Assembly (NCBI GenBank): GCA_034664085.1
Contig: JAXDII010000095.1
Coordinates: forward strand, 7,562-71,561
DNA length: 64,000 nucleotides
Direction: 5' to 3'
Source of the DNA: JACVRW01 sp034664085
GTDB taxonomy: Bacteria > Actinomycetota > Thermoleophilia > Solirubrobacterales > Thermoleophilaceae
The notes beneath the pieces are model-generated. The model was given only the letters and a program-made list of their open reading frames with translations, made no database searches and was not told where the DNA came from. Both the position numbers and the translations under genes were made by a program. Positions 7,466-14,821 of the stretch are shown here, in pieces; position 1 is the first letter of the stretch; every line of letters begins with the position of its first letter.

Positions 7466-8134
7466 GTGGCGCTGCTGGGCATCGACACCTCGACGCCGGC
7501 CAGTGCGGCCTGCGTGCTGCTCGACGACGGCGAGAGCTTCGAGGTGCTGCCGGAGCCGGCGCGGCTTGCCGACCGGCCGGCGCACGCGAGCGAGCTGCTG
7601 CCCGCGGTGGCCGCGGCCATGGAGCGGGCCGGGCTGGAGTTCGGCCAGCTCGACGCGATCGCCGTGGGGGTGGGGCCGGGCACGTTCACGGGCCTGCGCA
7701 TCGGGCTGGCGACGGCGCGCGCGCTCGCCAGCTCGGCCGGGGTGCCACTGCGGCCGGTGTCGTCGCTCGCCGCCCTGGCGCAGGGCATCGACGCCGAGCT
7801 CGCGCTCCCGCTGATCGACGCCCGCCGCGGGGAGCTGTTCGCCGCGCTCTTCGGCGAAGGCGGCGAGCAGCTGTGGCCGCCCTTCGCCGCAACCCCCGAG
7901 CGCGTGGCGGAGCGCGTGCGGGAGGCTGGGGTCGAGCCGCGGGCGGCCGGGGATGGGTCGATACGATTTCGGAGGGTGCTCGAGGCGGCAGGAATAGGCG
8001 TCGACGCGGACGAATCGCGCTCCCATGTGGTTCGGGCCCTCAACGTCTGCCAGCTGGCGCGGGCGGTGCGGGACCAGCCGCCGGAGGCAGTCCTCCCCGA
8101 GTACCTGAGAGAACCCGACGCCAAGCCGCAGTGA
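7466..8134 (+). CDS. tsaB: t6A biosynthesis scaffold protein TsaB
   Basis: TsaB is an inactive ASKHA-fold paralogue of TsaD that dimerises with it in the threonylcarbamoyl transferase complex. The 222-residue protein has the N-terminal 'LLGIDTSTPASAACVL', 'VGVGPGTFTGLRIGLATARAL' and the 'PLIDARRGELFAALF' block. I chose GTG 7466, nine bases after the tsaE stop; homology begins at 'MALLGIDTST'. The stop overlaps the rimI start (GTGA). It lacks the TsaD metal-site histidines, as expected. Confidence 0.95.
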   Translation: MALLGIDTSTPASAACVLLDDGESFEVLPEPARLADRPAHASELLPAVAAAMERAGLEFGQLDAIAVGVGPGTFTGLRIGLATARALASSAGVPLRPVSSLAALAQGIDAELALPLIDARRGELFAALFGEGGEQLWPPFAATPERVAERVREAGVEPRAAGDGSIRFRRVLEAAGIGVDADESRSHVVRALNVCQLARAVRDQPPEAVLPEYLREPDAKPQ

Positions 8135-8592
8135 ACAGCGACCTTCAGATCCGCCGCCTGACCTACGCCGACCTGCCCCAGGTGATCGCGATCGAGCGGC
8201 GTGCGTTCCCGACGCCCTGGTCGCTCGCCATGTTCGTGCTGGAGCTGTCGAAGCCGTCCGGGATCTGCCTCGCGGCGACGATCGACGAGCGCGTGGTCGC
8301 CTACCTCGTGTGCTCGCGCTACGACACGGTCTGGCACGTCATGAACGTGGCGGTGGACGACCGCCTGCGCCGCCAGGGCCTGGCCCGCGCGCTGCTGGAG
8401 CGCCTGTTCGAGATGGCCGACCGGCCGACCGAGCAGTACACGCTGGAGGTGCGCACCTCCAACGAGGCGGCGATCCGCCTGTACGAGAGCTTCGACTTCC
8501 GCGCCGCCGGGCGGCGGCGCGCCTACTACCACGACAACCGCGAGGACGCCCTCATCATGTGGCGCACGGTGCCGGAGCGAGCCACGGCTTGA
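8131..8592 (+). CDS. rimI: Ribosomal protein alanine N-acetyltransferase-like (GNAT)
   Basis: A 153-residue GNAT acetyltransferase. RimI acetylates the N-terminal alanine of ribosomal protein S18 and sometimes other substrates. The acetyl-CoA site 'VDDRLRRQGLARALL' (R/Q-x-x-G-x-G/A) is around residues 75-89, with the typical 'TLEVRTSNEAAIRLYESFDF' block and C-terminal 'YYHDNREDALIM' after it. The GTG start overlaps the tsaB stop. Its place between tsaB and tsaD is the conserved location of rimI. The exact protein target cannot be read from sequence. Confidence 0.93.
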   Translation: MNSDLQIRRLTYADLPQVIAIERRAFPTPWSLAMFVLELSKPSGICLAATIDERVVAYLVCSRYDTVWHVMNVAVDDRLRRQGLARALLERLFEMADRPTEQYTLEVRTSNEAAIRLYESFDFRAAGRRRAYYHDNREDALIMWRTVPERATA

Positions 8593-9554
8593 TCCTGGCC
8601 ATCGAGACCAGCTGCGACGACACCTGCGCCGCGCTGGTCACCGCGGACGGCGAGGTCCGCTCCAACGTGATCGCCTCCCAGGGGCTGCTCCACGCCCGCT
8701 ACGGCGGTGTCGTGCCCGAGATCGCCTCGCGACGCCACCTGGAGCTGGCCGACGCGGTCACCGCCGACGCGCTGGAGCGGGCCGGGGCGCGGCTCGACGA
8801 CGTCGACACCGTTGCCGTGACGCACGGCCCGGGGCTGATCGGCGCCCTGCTGGTGGGGCTGTCCTCCGCCAAGGCCCTCGCCGCCGCGCGGCGGCTGCCG
8901 CTCGTGCCGGTGGATCACCTGCACGGGCACGTGACCGCCAGCACGCTGGGGCCCGAGCCGATCGAGCCGCCCTACCTGTGCCTGGTCGCGAGCGGCGGCC
9001 ACACGTTCCTGGCACGCGTCGACGACCCGGCCTCGTACACCGTGCTCGGCCAGACGCTGGACGACGCCGCCGGCGAGGCCTTCGACAAGGGCGCGCGGCT
9101 GCTCGGCCTGGGCTACCCGGGGGGGCCCGAGGTGGACCGCCTGGCGCGCCAGGGCGATCCCGAGGCCTACGCGTTCCCGCGCAGCGCGCCGGGTGAGCTC
9201 GACTTCAGCTTCAGCGGGCTCAAAACCGCGCTGCTGTACCGCCTCCGCGACGAGCCCGACGCCGATCGGGCCGACCTCGCCGCGGCCTACCAGCGCGCCA
9301 TCGTGGACGCGCTCACCGCCCGCACTCGCGCCGCGCTCGAGCGCGAGGGCCTCGAGCGGCTCGCGATCGGCGGCGGCGTGGCCGCCAACTCGGAGCTGCG
9401 CGCGGCGGTCGAGCACCTCGGCGTGCCGGTCTCGGTGCCGCCGCTCGAGCTCTGCACCGACAACGCGGCGATGATCGCCGGCGCCGCGCGCTTCCTGGAG
9501 CCGCTGCCGTACCCGGAGTACCTGGCGCTCGACGCCGCCGCGCGCCTGGCCTGA
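8589..9554 (+). CDS. tsaD: tRNA N6-adenosine threonylcarbamoyltransferase TsaD
   Basis: Catalytic subunit that transfers the threonylcarbamoyl group to A37 of tRNA. The 321-residue protein starts 'LILAIETSCDDTCAAL' and has the metal-site 'HLHGH' (His110 and His114), 'VASGGHTFLARV', 'TLDDAAGEAFDKGARLLGL', 'SFSGLKTA' and the C-terminal 'CTDNAAMIAGAA'. TTG at 8589 is the only start that begins at the family N-terminus, and it overlaps the rimI stop as TTGA. It ends eight bases from the convergent VOC gene. Confidence 0.96.
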   Translation: MILAIETSCDDTCAALVTADGEVRSNVIASQGLLHARYGGVVPEIASRRHLELADAVTADALERAGARLDDVDTVAVTHGPGLIGALLVGLSSAKALAAARRLPLVPVDHLHGHVTASTLGPEPIEPPYLCLVASGGHTFLARVDDPASYTVLGQTLDDAAGEAFDKGARLLGLGYPGGPEVDRLARQGDPEAYAFPRSAPGELDFSFSGLKTALLYRLRDEPDADRADLAAAYQRAIVDALTARTRAALEREGLERLAIGGGVAANSELRAAVEHLGVPVSVPPLELCTDNAAMIAGAARFLEPLPYPEYLALDAAARLA

Positions 9555-9565
9555 GCCGGGCTCAG
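9551..9565. terminator. Short palindrome between convergent tsaD and VOC genes
   Basis: CTGAGCC-G-GGCTCAG forms a perfect 7-base inverted repeat covering both stop codons. There is no T-tract, so it is a weak candidate for a bidirectional terminator. Confidence 0.35.
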
Positions 9566-9954
9566 TCCGGGTAGGAGATGTACTCGAGCAGGCTGCCGTC
9601 GGGATCGCGGAAGTACACGCTGGTCCCCGTTCCGCCGGCGCCGAGCCGCTCGACCGGGCCAGTCTCGATCTCCACGCCCTGGCGCCCGAGGTGCGCTATC
9701 GCCTCCTCGATCGGTCCCGGCCAGACGAAGCACAGGTCGCTGTTGCCCGGGCGGACGGGCAGGCGGGCGACGTTCTCCGACAGGTCGGTGTTCGGCCCGT
9801 GCACGTTCAGCTGGGTGTCTCCCAGCCGGTACGCCACGTGCCCCTCGCCGGCCGGCACGAGCTCCGCGCCGAGCACGTCGCGGTAGAAGCGATTCGACAC
9901 CTCCCAGTCGGAGACGGCGATGACGCTGTGGTCGAGTCGGGTGATCGTCGGCAC
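9562..9954 (-). CDS. VOC / glyoxalase-fold protein
   Basis: A 130-residue vicinal-oxygen-chelate fold protein made of two beta-alpha-beta-beta-beta modules. It opens with 'ITRLDHSVIAVSDWEVSNRFY' (His8 as likely metal ligand) and ends with 'SVYFRDPDGSLLEYISYP', whose Glu is the usual last ligand. The family includes glyoxalases, ring-cleaving dioxygenases and fosfomycin-type resistance enzymes; the substrate is not predictable. The GTG start is preceded by TAGGGT seven bases upstream rather than by a ribosome site, suggesting a leaderless message. Confidence 0.88.
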   Translation of the reverse strand: MPTITRLDHSVIAVSDWEVSNRFYRDVLGAELVPAGEGHVAYRLGDTQLNVHGPNTDLSENVARLPVRPGNSDLCFVWPGPIEEAIAHLGRQGVEIETGPVERLGAGGTGTSVYFRDPDGSLLEYISYPD

Positions 9955-9961
9955 GCGCCGG

Positions 9962-9967
9962 ACCCTA
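9962..9967 (-). promoter_or_regulatory. Putative -10 box TAGGGT for the VOC gene
   Basis: Read on the minus strand, TAGGGT is separated by 7 bases from the GTG at 9954, with no Shine-Dalgarno sequence. This is the same arrangement as at 6330 and 11552. Confidence 0.4.
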
Positions 9968-9971
9968 GCCC

Positions 9972-11546
9972 TCAGGCCAGGCGCGACTCCTCGAGGTCGA
10001 GCTCGCGCTCGACCCTGCGCCGCACCTCGTCCGAGATGTCGCCGCCGTTGCGCATACCCGTCAGCTGCTCGCGCTGGGCGTCGAACAGCTCGTACATCAG
10101 GCGCGTGTAGGCGCCGCTGCGCTCCTCGTAGTGGTCGCCGTCGCCGTCCTCCCGCGCTGCGAAGCGGCGGCGCCGGTAGTCGTACACGCCGCGCACCCGA
10201 TCGATGGTGTCCTCGAGCACCCAGTCGGCGCCGCGCAGCTCCTCGAGGCGCGCCAGCGCGGCCTCCGCGAGCGCTATCCGCGCGGCCACCTCCTCGCGAT
10301 CCTCGGAGCCGTCGTCGTCCACGCGCAGGCGGGCGATCAGCGGGCCGAGCGTGAGGCCCTGGCCGACGAGCGTGACCAGGATCACCACGTAGGCCACCAG
10401 GATGATCAGCTCACGGTCGGGGAACGGGCCGCCCGCGTCGGTCTCCAGCGGGAGGGCCAGGGCCGCGGCGAGGGAGACGGCCCCGCGCATCCCGGCCCAG
10501 CCGACGATCAGGCGCTCGCGCGGGCTCGTGCGGCGCTCCCGCTGCTGGGGGCGCCGGTCGATCGCGCGCAGCAGGTAGGGCACGGTGAACTGCCACCCCA
10601 GCCGCACGACGATCACGACGGCGCTGATCAGCAGGCCCCAGCCGATCAGCTCCCCGGCGGAGTACCCCGCGACGTCGTCGATCACCGACGGCAGCTGGAG
10701 CCCGATCAGCAGGAACAGCACCGCGTTGAGCAGGAACAGCAGGATCTCCCAGATCGAGACGATCTGGATGCGCATGATCGCCGTGGTCAGCTGCGGGGTG
10801 TGCCAGCCGACGTAGATCCCGACCGTCACCGCGGCGATCACCCCAGAGAGTCCGAGCTCCTCGGCGGGCAGGTAGGCCGCGTATCCGCTCAGGATCGAGA
10901 TGGTGATCTCGGTCGGGGGGTCGTTCACGCGGCTGCGGACCTGCTTGATGACCCAGCCCACGGCGAGGCCGACCAGCAGCCCGCCCACGCCGTTGACGAC
11001 GAAGCGCAGGCTGGCCTCGCCGAACGAGAAGCCGCCGGTGACCACGGCGGCGACCGCGAAGCGGTAGAGCACCAGGGCCGTCCAGTCGTTTGTGAGGTTC
11101 TCGCCCTCGACGATCGTCAGCAGGCGCCGCGGGGCGCCCACCTTGCGCATGATCTCGGCGGGGGCGACCGCGTCGGTGGGCGAGACGATCGCCCCGAGCA
11201 CGAAGGACTCGCCCCAGCCCAGGCCGATCACCTGGTGCGCCACGACGGCGACGATCCCCATTGTGGCGAACACCACGCCGACCGAGAGCAGGGCGATCGG
11301 GCGCGCGTTGCGGCGCAGGTCTCGCAGCGAGGTGAACAGCGCCGCCCCGTACAGGAGCGGCGGCAGGAAGATCAGCAGCACGAGGTCCGGGTCCAGCGCC
11401 ACCTCGGGCACGCCGGGCAGGAACCCGATCGCCGAGCCGCCGACCACGAGCGTGATCGGATAGGGCACGCCGATCAGGCGGGCGAGCACCGCGAGGGCGG
11501 CGATCGCCACGAGCATCCCGAACAGGATCAGTTCGATGTGCTCCAC
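9972..11546 (-). CDS. Na+/H+ antiporter, CPA1 family
   Basis: A 524-residue membrane antiporter. Ten to twelve hydrophobic helices span residues ~5-400, followed by a ~120-residue charged cytosolic tail. CPA1 landmarks are 'LPPLLYGAALFTSLRDLRRN', the ion-site segment 'GAIVSPTDAVAP', the 'EGENLTNDWTALVLYRF' helix (the Asn-Asp pair) and 'GWAGMRGAVSLAAALALP'. It likely exchanges cytosolic Na+ for protons in pH and salt homeostasis. The GTG at 11546 ('VEHIELILFG') is chosen as the first start before helix 1. It is divergent from the glutaredoxin-Rex gene, with only 18 bases between start codons. Confidence 0.93.
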   Translation of the reverse strand: MEHIELILFGMLVAIAALAVLARLIGVPYPITLVVGGSAIGFLPGVPEVALDPDLVLLIFLPPLLYGAALFTSLRDLRRNARPIALLSVGVVFATMGIVAVVAHQVIGLGWGESFVLGAIVSPTDAVAPAEIMRKVGAPRRLLTIVEGENLTNDWTALVLYRFAVAAVVTGGFSFGEASLRFVVNGVGGLLVGLAVGWVIKQVRSRVNDPPTEITISILSGYAAYLPAEELGLSGVIAAVTVGIYVGWHTPQLTTAIMRIQIVSIWEILLFLLNAVLFLLIGLQLPSVIDDVAGYSAGELIGWGLLISAVVIVVRLGWQFTVPYLLRAIDRRPQQRERRTSPRERLIVGWAGMRGAVSLAAALALPLETDAGGPFPDRELIILVAYVVILVTLVGQGLTLGPLIARLRVDDDGSEDREEVAARIALAEAALARLEELRGADWVLEDTIDRVRGVYDYRRRRFAAREDGDGDHYEERSGAYTRLMYELFDAQREQLTGMRNGGDISDEVRRRVERELDLEESRLA

Positions 11547-11551
11547 GGACG

Positions 11552-11557
11552 TAGAGT
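11552..11557 (+). promoter_or_regulatory. Putative -10 box TAGAGT before the glutaredoxin start
   Basis: TAGAGT, then 7 bases (GCCATCC), then the GTG at 11565. No ribosome site is seen. It fits a leaderless start and lies in the 18-base gap shared with the divergent antiporter. Confidence 0.4.
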
Positions 11558-11564
11558 GCCATCC

Positions 11565-12479
11565 GTGTCCGTCCTGACCCTGTACGGCAAGCCCGGCTGC
11601 CACCTGTGCGAGGACGCGCGGGCCGCCGTGGAGCTGGCGCGTGCCGGCCGCGACGTCGCGCTCGAGGAGGTGGACATCACCCTCGACCCGGTCCTCCACC
11701 GGCGCTACGGCGAGCGCATTCCGGTCCTGGAGATCGACGGCGAGGAGGTATTCGAGCTCTTCATCGACGCGGACGCCCTGAAAGTTCGGCTCGATAGAGT
11801 GGACCGCGTGAGCTTTCGCGAGCCCGTGACGGGCGGGACCGGGGTGCAGGACGGCACGGTGGAGCGTCTATCGCTCGGTGTCGCCGCGCGCCTGTCGCGG
11901 TACCTCCAGGTCCTCACGCAGGCCAAGAAGATGGGCCGCGAGACGATCTCGTCGCAGGAGCTGGCGGACTACACGCACGTCAACTCCACCCAGATCCGCC
12001 GCGACCTGTCCGGCTTCGGCAAGTTCGGCAAGCGCGGTGTCGGCTACAACGTCGACTCGCTCGTGTCGCAGATCCGCAAGATCCTGCGCACCACCGGCAA
12101 GCACAACATCGTGCTGTTCGGAGCGGGCAACCTGGGCCAGGCGATCGCCGGCTCGGACATCTTCGCCGACCACGGCTTTCGCGTCGTCGCGCTGTTCGAC
12201 AAGGACCCGTCGAAGGTCGGGCAGAACGTCAGCGACAACCTCACCGTCCGCCGCTACGAGGACCTCGAGAAGGTGATCCGCGAGGAGGACGTCGTCGTCG
12301 GCGTGCTCGCGGTGCCCACGGGGGCCGCCCAGGAGGTCGCCAACGACCTTGTCAAGGCGGGCGTGAAGATCATCTTCAACTACTCGGAGGCGCTGCTCCA
12401 GGTGCCACCCGAGGTGACGGTCCACACCTCGAGTCCCGCGGTCGACCTGCTCTACGCGCTCTACTTCTACCTGACCTGA
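11565..12479 (+). CDS. rex: Glutaredoxin-like domain in frame with redox repressor Rex
   Basis: One uninterrupted 304-codon frame with two modules. Residues 1-80 are a small glutaredoxin/DUF836 thioredoxin fold with a C-H-L-C active site (12-15) and 'RIPVLEIDGEEVF'. Residues ~95-304 are Rex, the NADH/NAD+-sensing repressor of respiratory and fermentation genes. That part has the winged helix 'ISSQELADYTHVNSTQIRRDLS', 'FGKFGKRGVGYNV', the Rossmann motif 'LFGAGNLGQAI' and the end 'VDLLYALYFYL'. In other actinobacteria, as I recall, these are two adjacent genes. Here no stop separates them, but a second GTG at 11808 has its own TAGAGT box, so a separate 223-residue Rex may be made instead of, or as well as, a fusion. 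Confidence 0.9.
   Translation: MSVLTLYGKPGCHLCEDARAAVELARAGRDVALEEVDITLDPVLHRRYGERIPVLEIDGEEVFELFIDADALKVRLDRVDRVSFREPVTGGTGVQDGTVERLSLGVAARLSRYLQVLTQAKKMGRETISSQELADYTHVNSTQIRRDLSGFGKFGKRGVGYNVDSLVSQIRKILRTTGKHNIVLFGAGNLGQAIAGSDIFADHGFRVVALFDKDPSKVGQNVSDNLTVRRYEDLEKVIREEDVVVGVLAVPTGAAQEVANDLVKAGVKIIFNYSEALLQVPPEVTVHTSSPAVDLLYALYFYLT
11795..11800 (+). promoter_or_regulatory. rex: Internal TAGAGT box before the in-frame Rex GTG
   Basis: TAGAGT, 7 bases (GGACCGC), then the in-frame GTG at 11808 ('VSFREPVTGG'). This exactly duplicates the box and spacing at 11552. It argues for an independent leaderless start of Rex inside the longer frame. Confidence 0.4.
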
Positions 12480-13624
12480 TGCTCGACATGGCCCGCGTCC
12501 ATGAGGCGTTCGAGGCCTCAAGGGACTTCACGGTCGGAATCGAGGAGGAGTTCGCGATCCTCGATCCGCACACGCTCTCGCTGGACCACCGCTTCGAGGA
12601 GCTGCGCGACGCCGCGGCCTCCGACCCGGTGCTGGGCGAGTCGGTCGCGGGCGAGCTGATCAAGTCCGAGATCGAGATCCGGTCGGGCAGGGGGGAGCAC
12701 TTCGCCGACGCGATCAAGCGCCAGCGCGAGGCGCGCAGCCGCCTGTTCCGGCTGGCGGCCGACCACGGCGCGCTGCTCGCGGCGACCGGCACGCACCCGT
12801 GGAGCACCTGGCAGGAGCAGCAGATCATCGACACCGACCACTACCGCCGGGTCGCCGACGACCTGCAGTACGTCGCGTGGCGCAACAACACGTTCTCGCT
12901 GCACGTCCACGTGGGCGTGCGCGGCGCGGACCGCGCGATCAAGGTGTGCGACCGACTGCGGCCCGTGTTGCCCGAGCTGCTGGCGCTGTCCGCCAACTCC
13001 CCGTTCCTCGACGGGCGCAACTCCGGCCTCCACTCCGCGCGCTCGCAGATCTTCACGAAGAGCTTCCCGCGCTGCGGCATCCCGGATCCCTTCGGCGGCT
13101 GGACCGGCTATGCGGACTACGTGGACTTCCTGGTCGCGACGAACTCGATCGTCGAGCAGACCCAGATCTGGTGGAGCGTCCGCCCGCACCACTCCTACGG
13201 CACTGTCGAGCTGCGCATCTGCGACGCCCAGACGAGCGCCGCGGACTCCACCGCGCTCGAGGGGCTGATCACCGCGTGCATCGCCCAGGCGGCGCTCGAC
13301 CATGACGAGGGCGTGCCGCACGAGGACCTGCCGCCGCGCCTGATCGAGGAGAACTTCTGGCGCGCGATCCGCTACGGCCTCGACGGCAAGCTGATCGACC
13401 TGCCGCTGCGCGAGGAGTATCCCGCGGCCGCGGTGGGCGAGCGCCTGATGGCCTGGACGGCCCCGGCGCGCACGGAGCTCGGCATCGACGTCACGCTGCC
13501 GGAGCGAAACGGCGCCCAGCGCCAGCGCCGCGCGCTCGCCCAGGGAGCCTCGATCGAGGAGGTGTTCACGGCCGAAGTGGCGGAGACCCAGCGCACCTAT
13601 GCGGCCGAGGAGGTGAACGCGTGA
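12479..13624 (+). CDS. Carboxylate-amine ligase, GCS2 (YbdK/EgtA-like) family
   Basis: A 381-residue ATP-dependent ligase of the glutamate-cysteine ligase type 2 family. It has 'FTVGIEEEFAILDP', 'VAGELIKSEIEIRSG', 'HPWSTWQEQQI', the metal/ATP motif 'FSLHVHVGV' and 'SVRPHHSYGTVELRICD'. Family members join glutamate to an amine (gamma-glutamylcysteine in EgtA; weak activity in YbdK). A thiol-related product would fit the glutaredoxin-Rex neighbour, but the substrate is unproven. The ATG overlaps the Rex stop by one base (TGATG), so the two are probably translated from one message. The stop overlaps the next gene. Confidence 0.9.
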   Translation: MLDMARVHEAFEASRDFTVGIEEEFAILDPHTLSLDHRFEELRDAAASDPVLGESVAGELIKSEIEIRSGRGEHFADAIKRQREARSRLFRLAADHGALLAATGTHPWSTWQEQQIIDTDHYRRVADDLQYVAWRNNTFSLHVHVGVRGADRAIKVCDRLRPVLPELLALSANSPFLDGRNSGLHSARSQIFTKSFPRCGIPDPFGGWTGYADYVDFLVATNSIVEQTQIWWSVRPHHSYGTVELRICDAQTSAADSTALEGLITACIAQAALDHDEGVPHEDLPPRLIEENFWRAIRYGLDGKLIDLPLREEYPAAAVGERLMAWTAPARTELGIDVTLPERNGAQRQRRALAQGASIEEVFTAEVAETQRTYAAEEVNA

Positions 13625-13905
13625 GCGAGCAGGAGCCCCGCCTGCCGGAGGTGGAGGAGGTGCTGGTCAGCACGGTGGCCTCGCTGGTAAACCTGGCCGG
13701 CATCCGCTTGACCGAGAAGGAGCACAAGAACGCGCCCAAGGCGAAGGAGGCCATCGACGCCGCGCGCGAGCTGCTGCCGCTGTGCCCCGAGGAAGCGGTC
13801 GGTCCGATCAAGGATGCACTCTCCCAGGTGCAGATGCTCTACGTGAAGGAGACGGAACAGCGCGCCGAGGCGCGCTCTCAGATCTGGACGCCGCCCGGGT
13901 CGTGA
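13621..13905 (+). CDS. Small DUF1844-like protein
   Basis: A 94-residue helical, acidic protein of unknown function. The pattern 'EEVLVSTVASLVNLAGIRL', then 'AKEAIDAARELLPLC', then 'PIKDALSQVQMLYVKE' resembles DUF1844, which occurs widely as a short gene in actinobacteria and other bacteria. No signal or membrane segment is seen. The GTG start overlaps the GCS2 stop, and its own stop overlaps the GTG of the MTA phosphorylase, so it is embedded in the Rex-GCS2-MTAP operon. Confidence 0.75.
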   Translation: MSEQEPRLPEVEEVLVSTVASLVNLAGIRLTEKEHKNAPKAKEAIDAARELLPLCPEEAVGPIKDALSQVQMLYVKETEQRAEARSQIWTPPGS

Positions 13906-14684
13906 TCGGGGTCTTCGGGGGGTCTGGCTTCTACCGCTTCCTCGACGACGTCGAGGAGGTCCCGGTCGCCACTCCCTACGGGCGTCCATCGGCGCCGGTG
14001 CGGGTGGGTCGCATCGAGGGCCAGGAGGTCGCGTTCATGCCGCGCCACGGCGACGAGCACACGCTGCCCCCGCACCGGATCAACTACCGCGCGAACGTCT
14101 GGGCGATGCGCGAGGTGGGGGTGCGCAGGCTCGTCGGACCGTCCGCCTGCGGGTCGCTGAAGCCCGACCTGGTGCCCGGCACGTTCGTCCTCTGCGACCA
14201 GTTCGTGGACCGCACGCAGGCGCGCGAGAGCACCTTCTACGACGGGCCGGAGACCACGCACGTGTCCGCCGCCGACCCCTACTGCGCCGACCTCTCGGCG
14301 GTGCTCGCCGAGGCGGCCACCGAGGAGGGCGTGCCGGTGGTGCAGGGCGGCACGGTCGTGGTGATCCAGGGGCCGCGCTTCTCCACCCGCGCCGAGTCGG
14401 GCTGGTACGCCCGCAGCGGGTTCGACGTGGTCAACATGACGCAGTACCCGGAGTGCTGGCTGGCCCGCGAGCTGGAGCTCTGCTACGCCAACATCTCGCT
14501 CGTCACGGACTACGACGTCGGCCTCGAGGGGGCGGCGCCGGTCTCCGCCGACTCGGCCTTCGCCGTCTTCCGGGAGAACCTCGAAAAGCTGCGCTCGGTG
14601 CTGTTCCGCGCCATACCGCGGATCGGGCCGCAGCCGCAGGACATGTGCGCCACCGCGCTGGGCAGCGCCGTGGTGCCGCGGTGA
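13902..14684 (+). CDS. mtnP: S-methyl-5'-thioadenosine phosphorylase-type purine nucleoside phosphorylase
   Basis: A 260-residue trimeric-type phosphorylase of the MTAP/PNP-2 family, which cleaves methylthioadenosine or a related nucleoside with phosphate for methionine and purine salvage. Signatures are 'IGVFGGSGFYRFLDD', the phosphate site 'FMPRHGDEHTLPPHRINYRAN', 'GPSACGSLKPDLVPG' and the substrate-site 'VVNMTQYPECWLARE'. 'MTQYPE' is found in bacterial MTAP/MTIP enzymes, so methylthioinosine or inosine as substrate is possible. GTG 13902 overlaps the preceding stop (GTGA). Confidence 0.9.
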   Translation: MIGVFGGSGFYRFLDDVEEVPVATPYGRPSAPVRVGRIEGQEVAFMPRHGDEHTLPPHRINYRANVWAMREVGVRRLVGPSACGSLKPDLVPGTFVLCDQFVDRTQARESTFYDGPETTHVSAADPYCADLSAVLAEAATEEGVPVVQGGTVVVIQGPRFSTRAESGWYARSGFDVVNMTQYPECWLARELELCYANISLVTDYDVGLEGAAPVSADSAFAVFRENLEKLRSVLFRAIPRIGPQPQDMCATALGSAVVPR

Positions 14685-14734
14685 CCGGGAGCCTCCGTCC
14701 GGTGAGAGTCGATAAACTGCCGACGCTCTTTTCC

Positions 14735-14791
14735 GGGCGGTGTGGAGGCTGCCCCCAGACTTGGCCTCCAGCGCTCCGCGCATGACCGCCC
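14735..14791 (+). promoter_or_regulatory. Nested hairpin in the leader of hppA
   Basis: GGGCGGT (14735-14741) can pair with ACCGCCC (14785-14791). Inside it, GGAGGC (14744-14749) can pair with GCCTCC (14764-14769). The element sits 31 bases before the TTG of hppA and ends before the ribosome site GGAGG. TAAACT at 14713-14718 could be a -10 box. No known riboswitch class is recognised. Confidence 0.4.
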
Positions 14792-14821
14792 GCTGACAGA
14801 ACTCGACGGAGGACAAACCCC

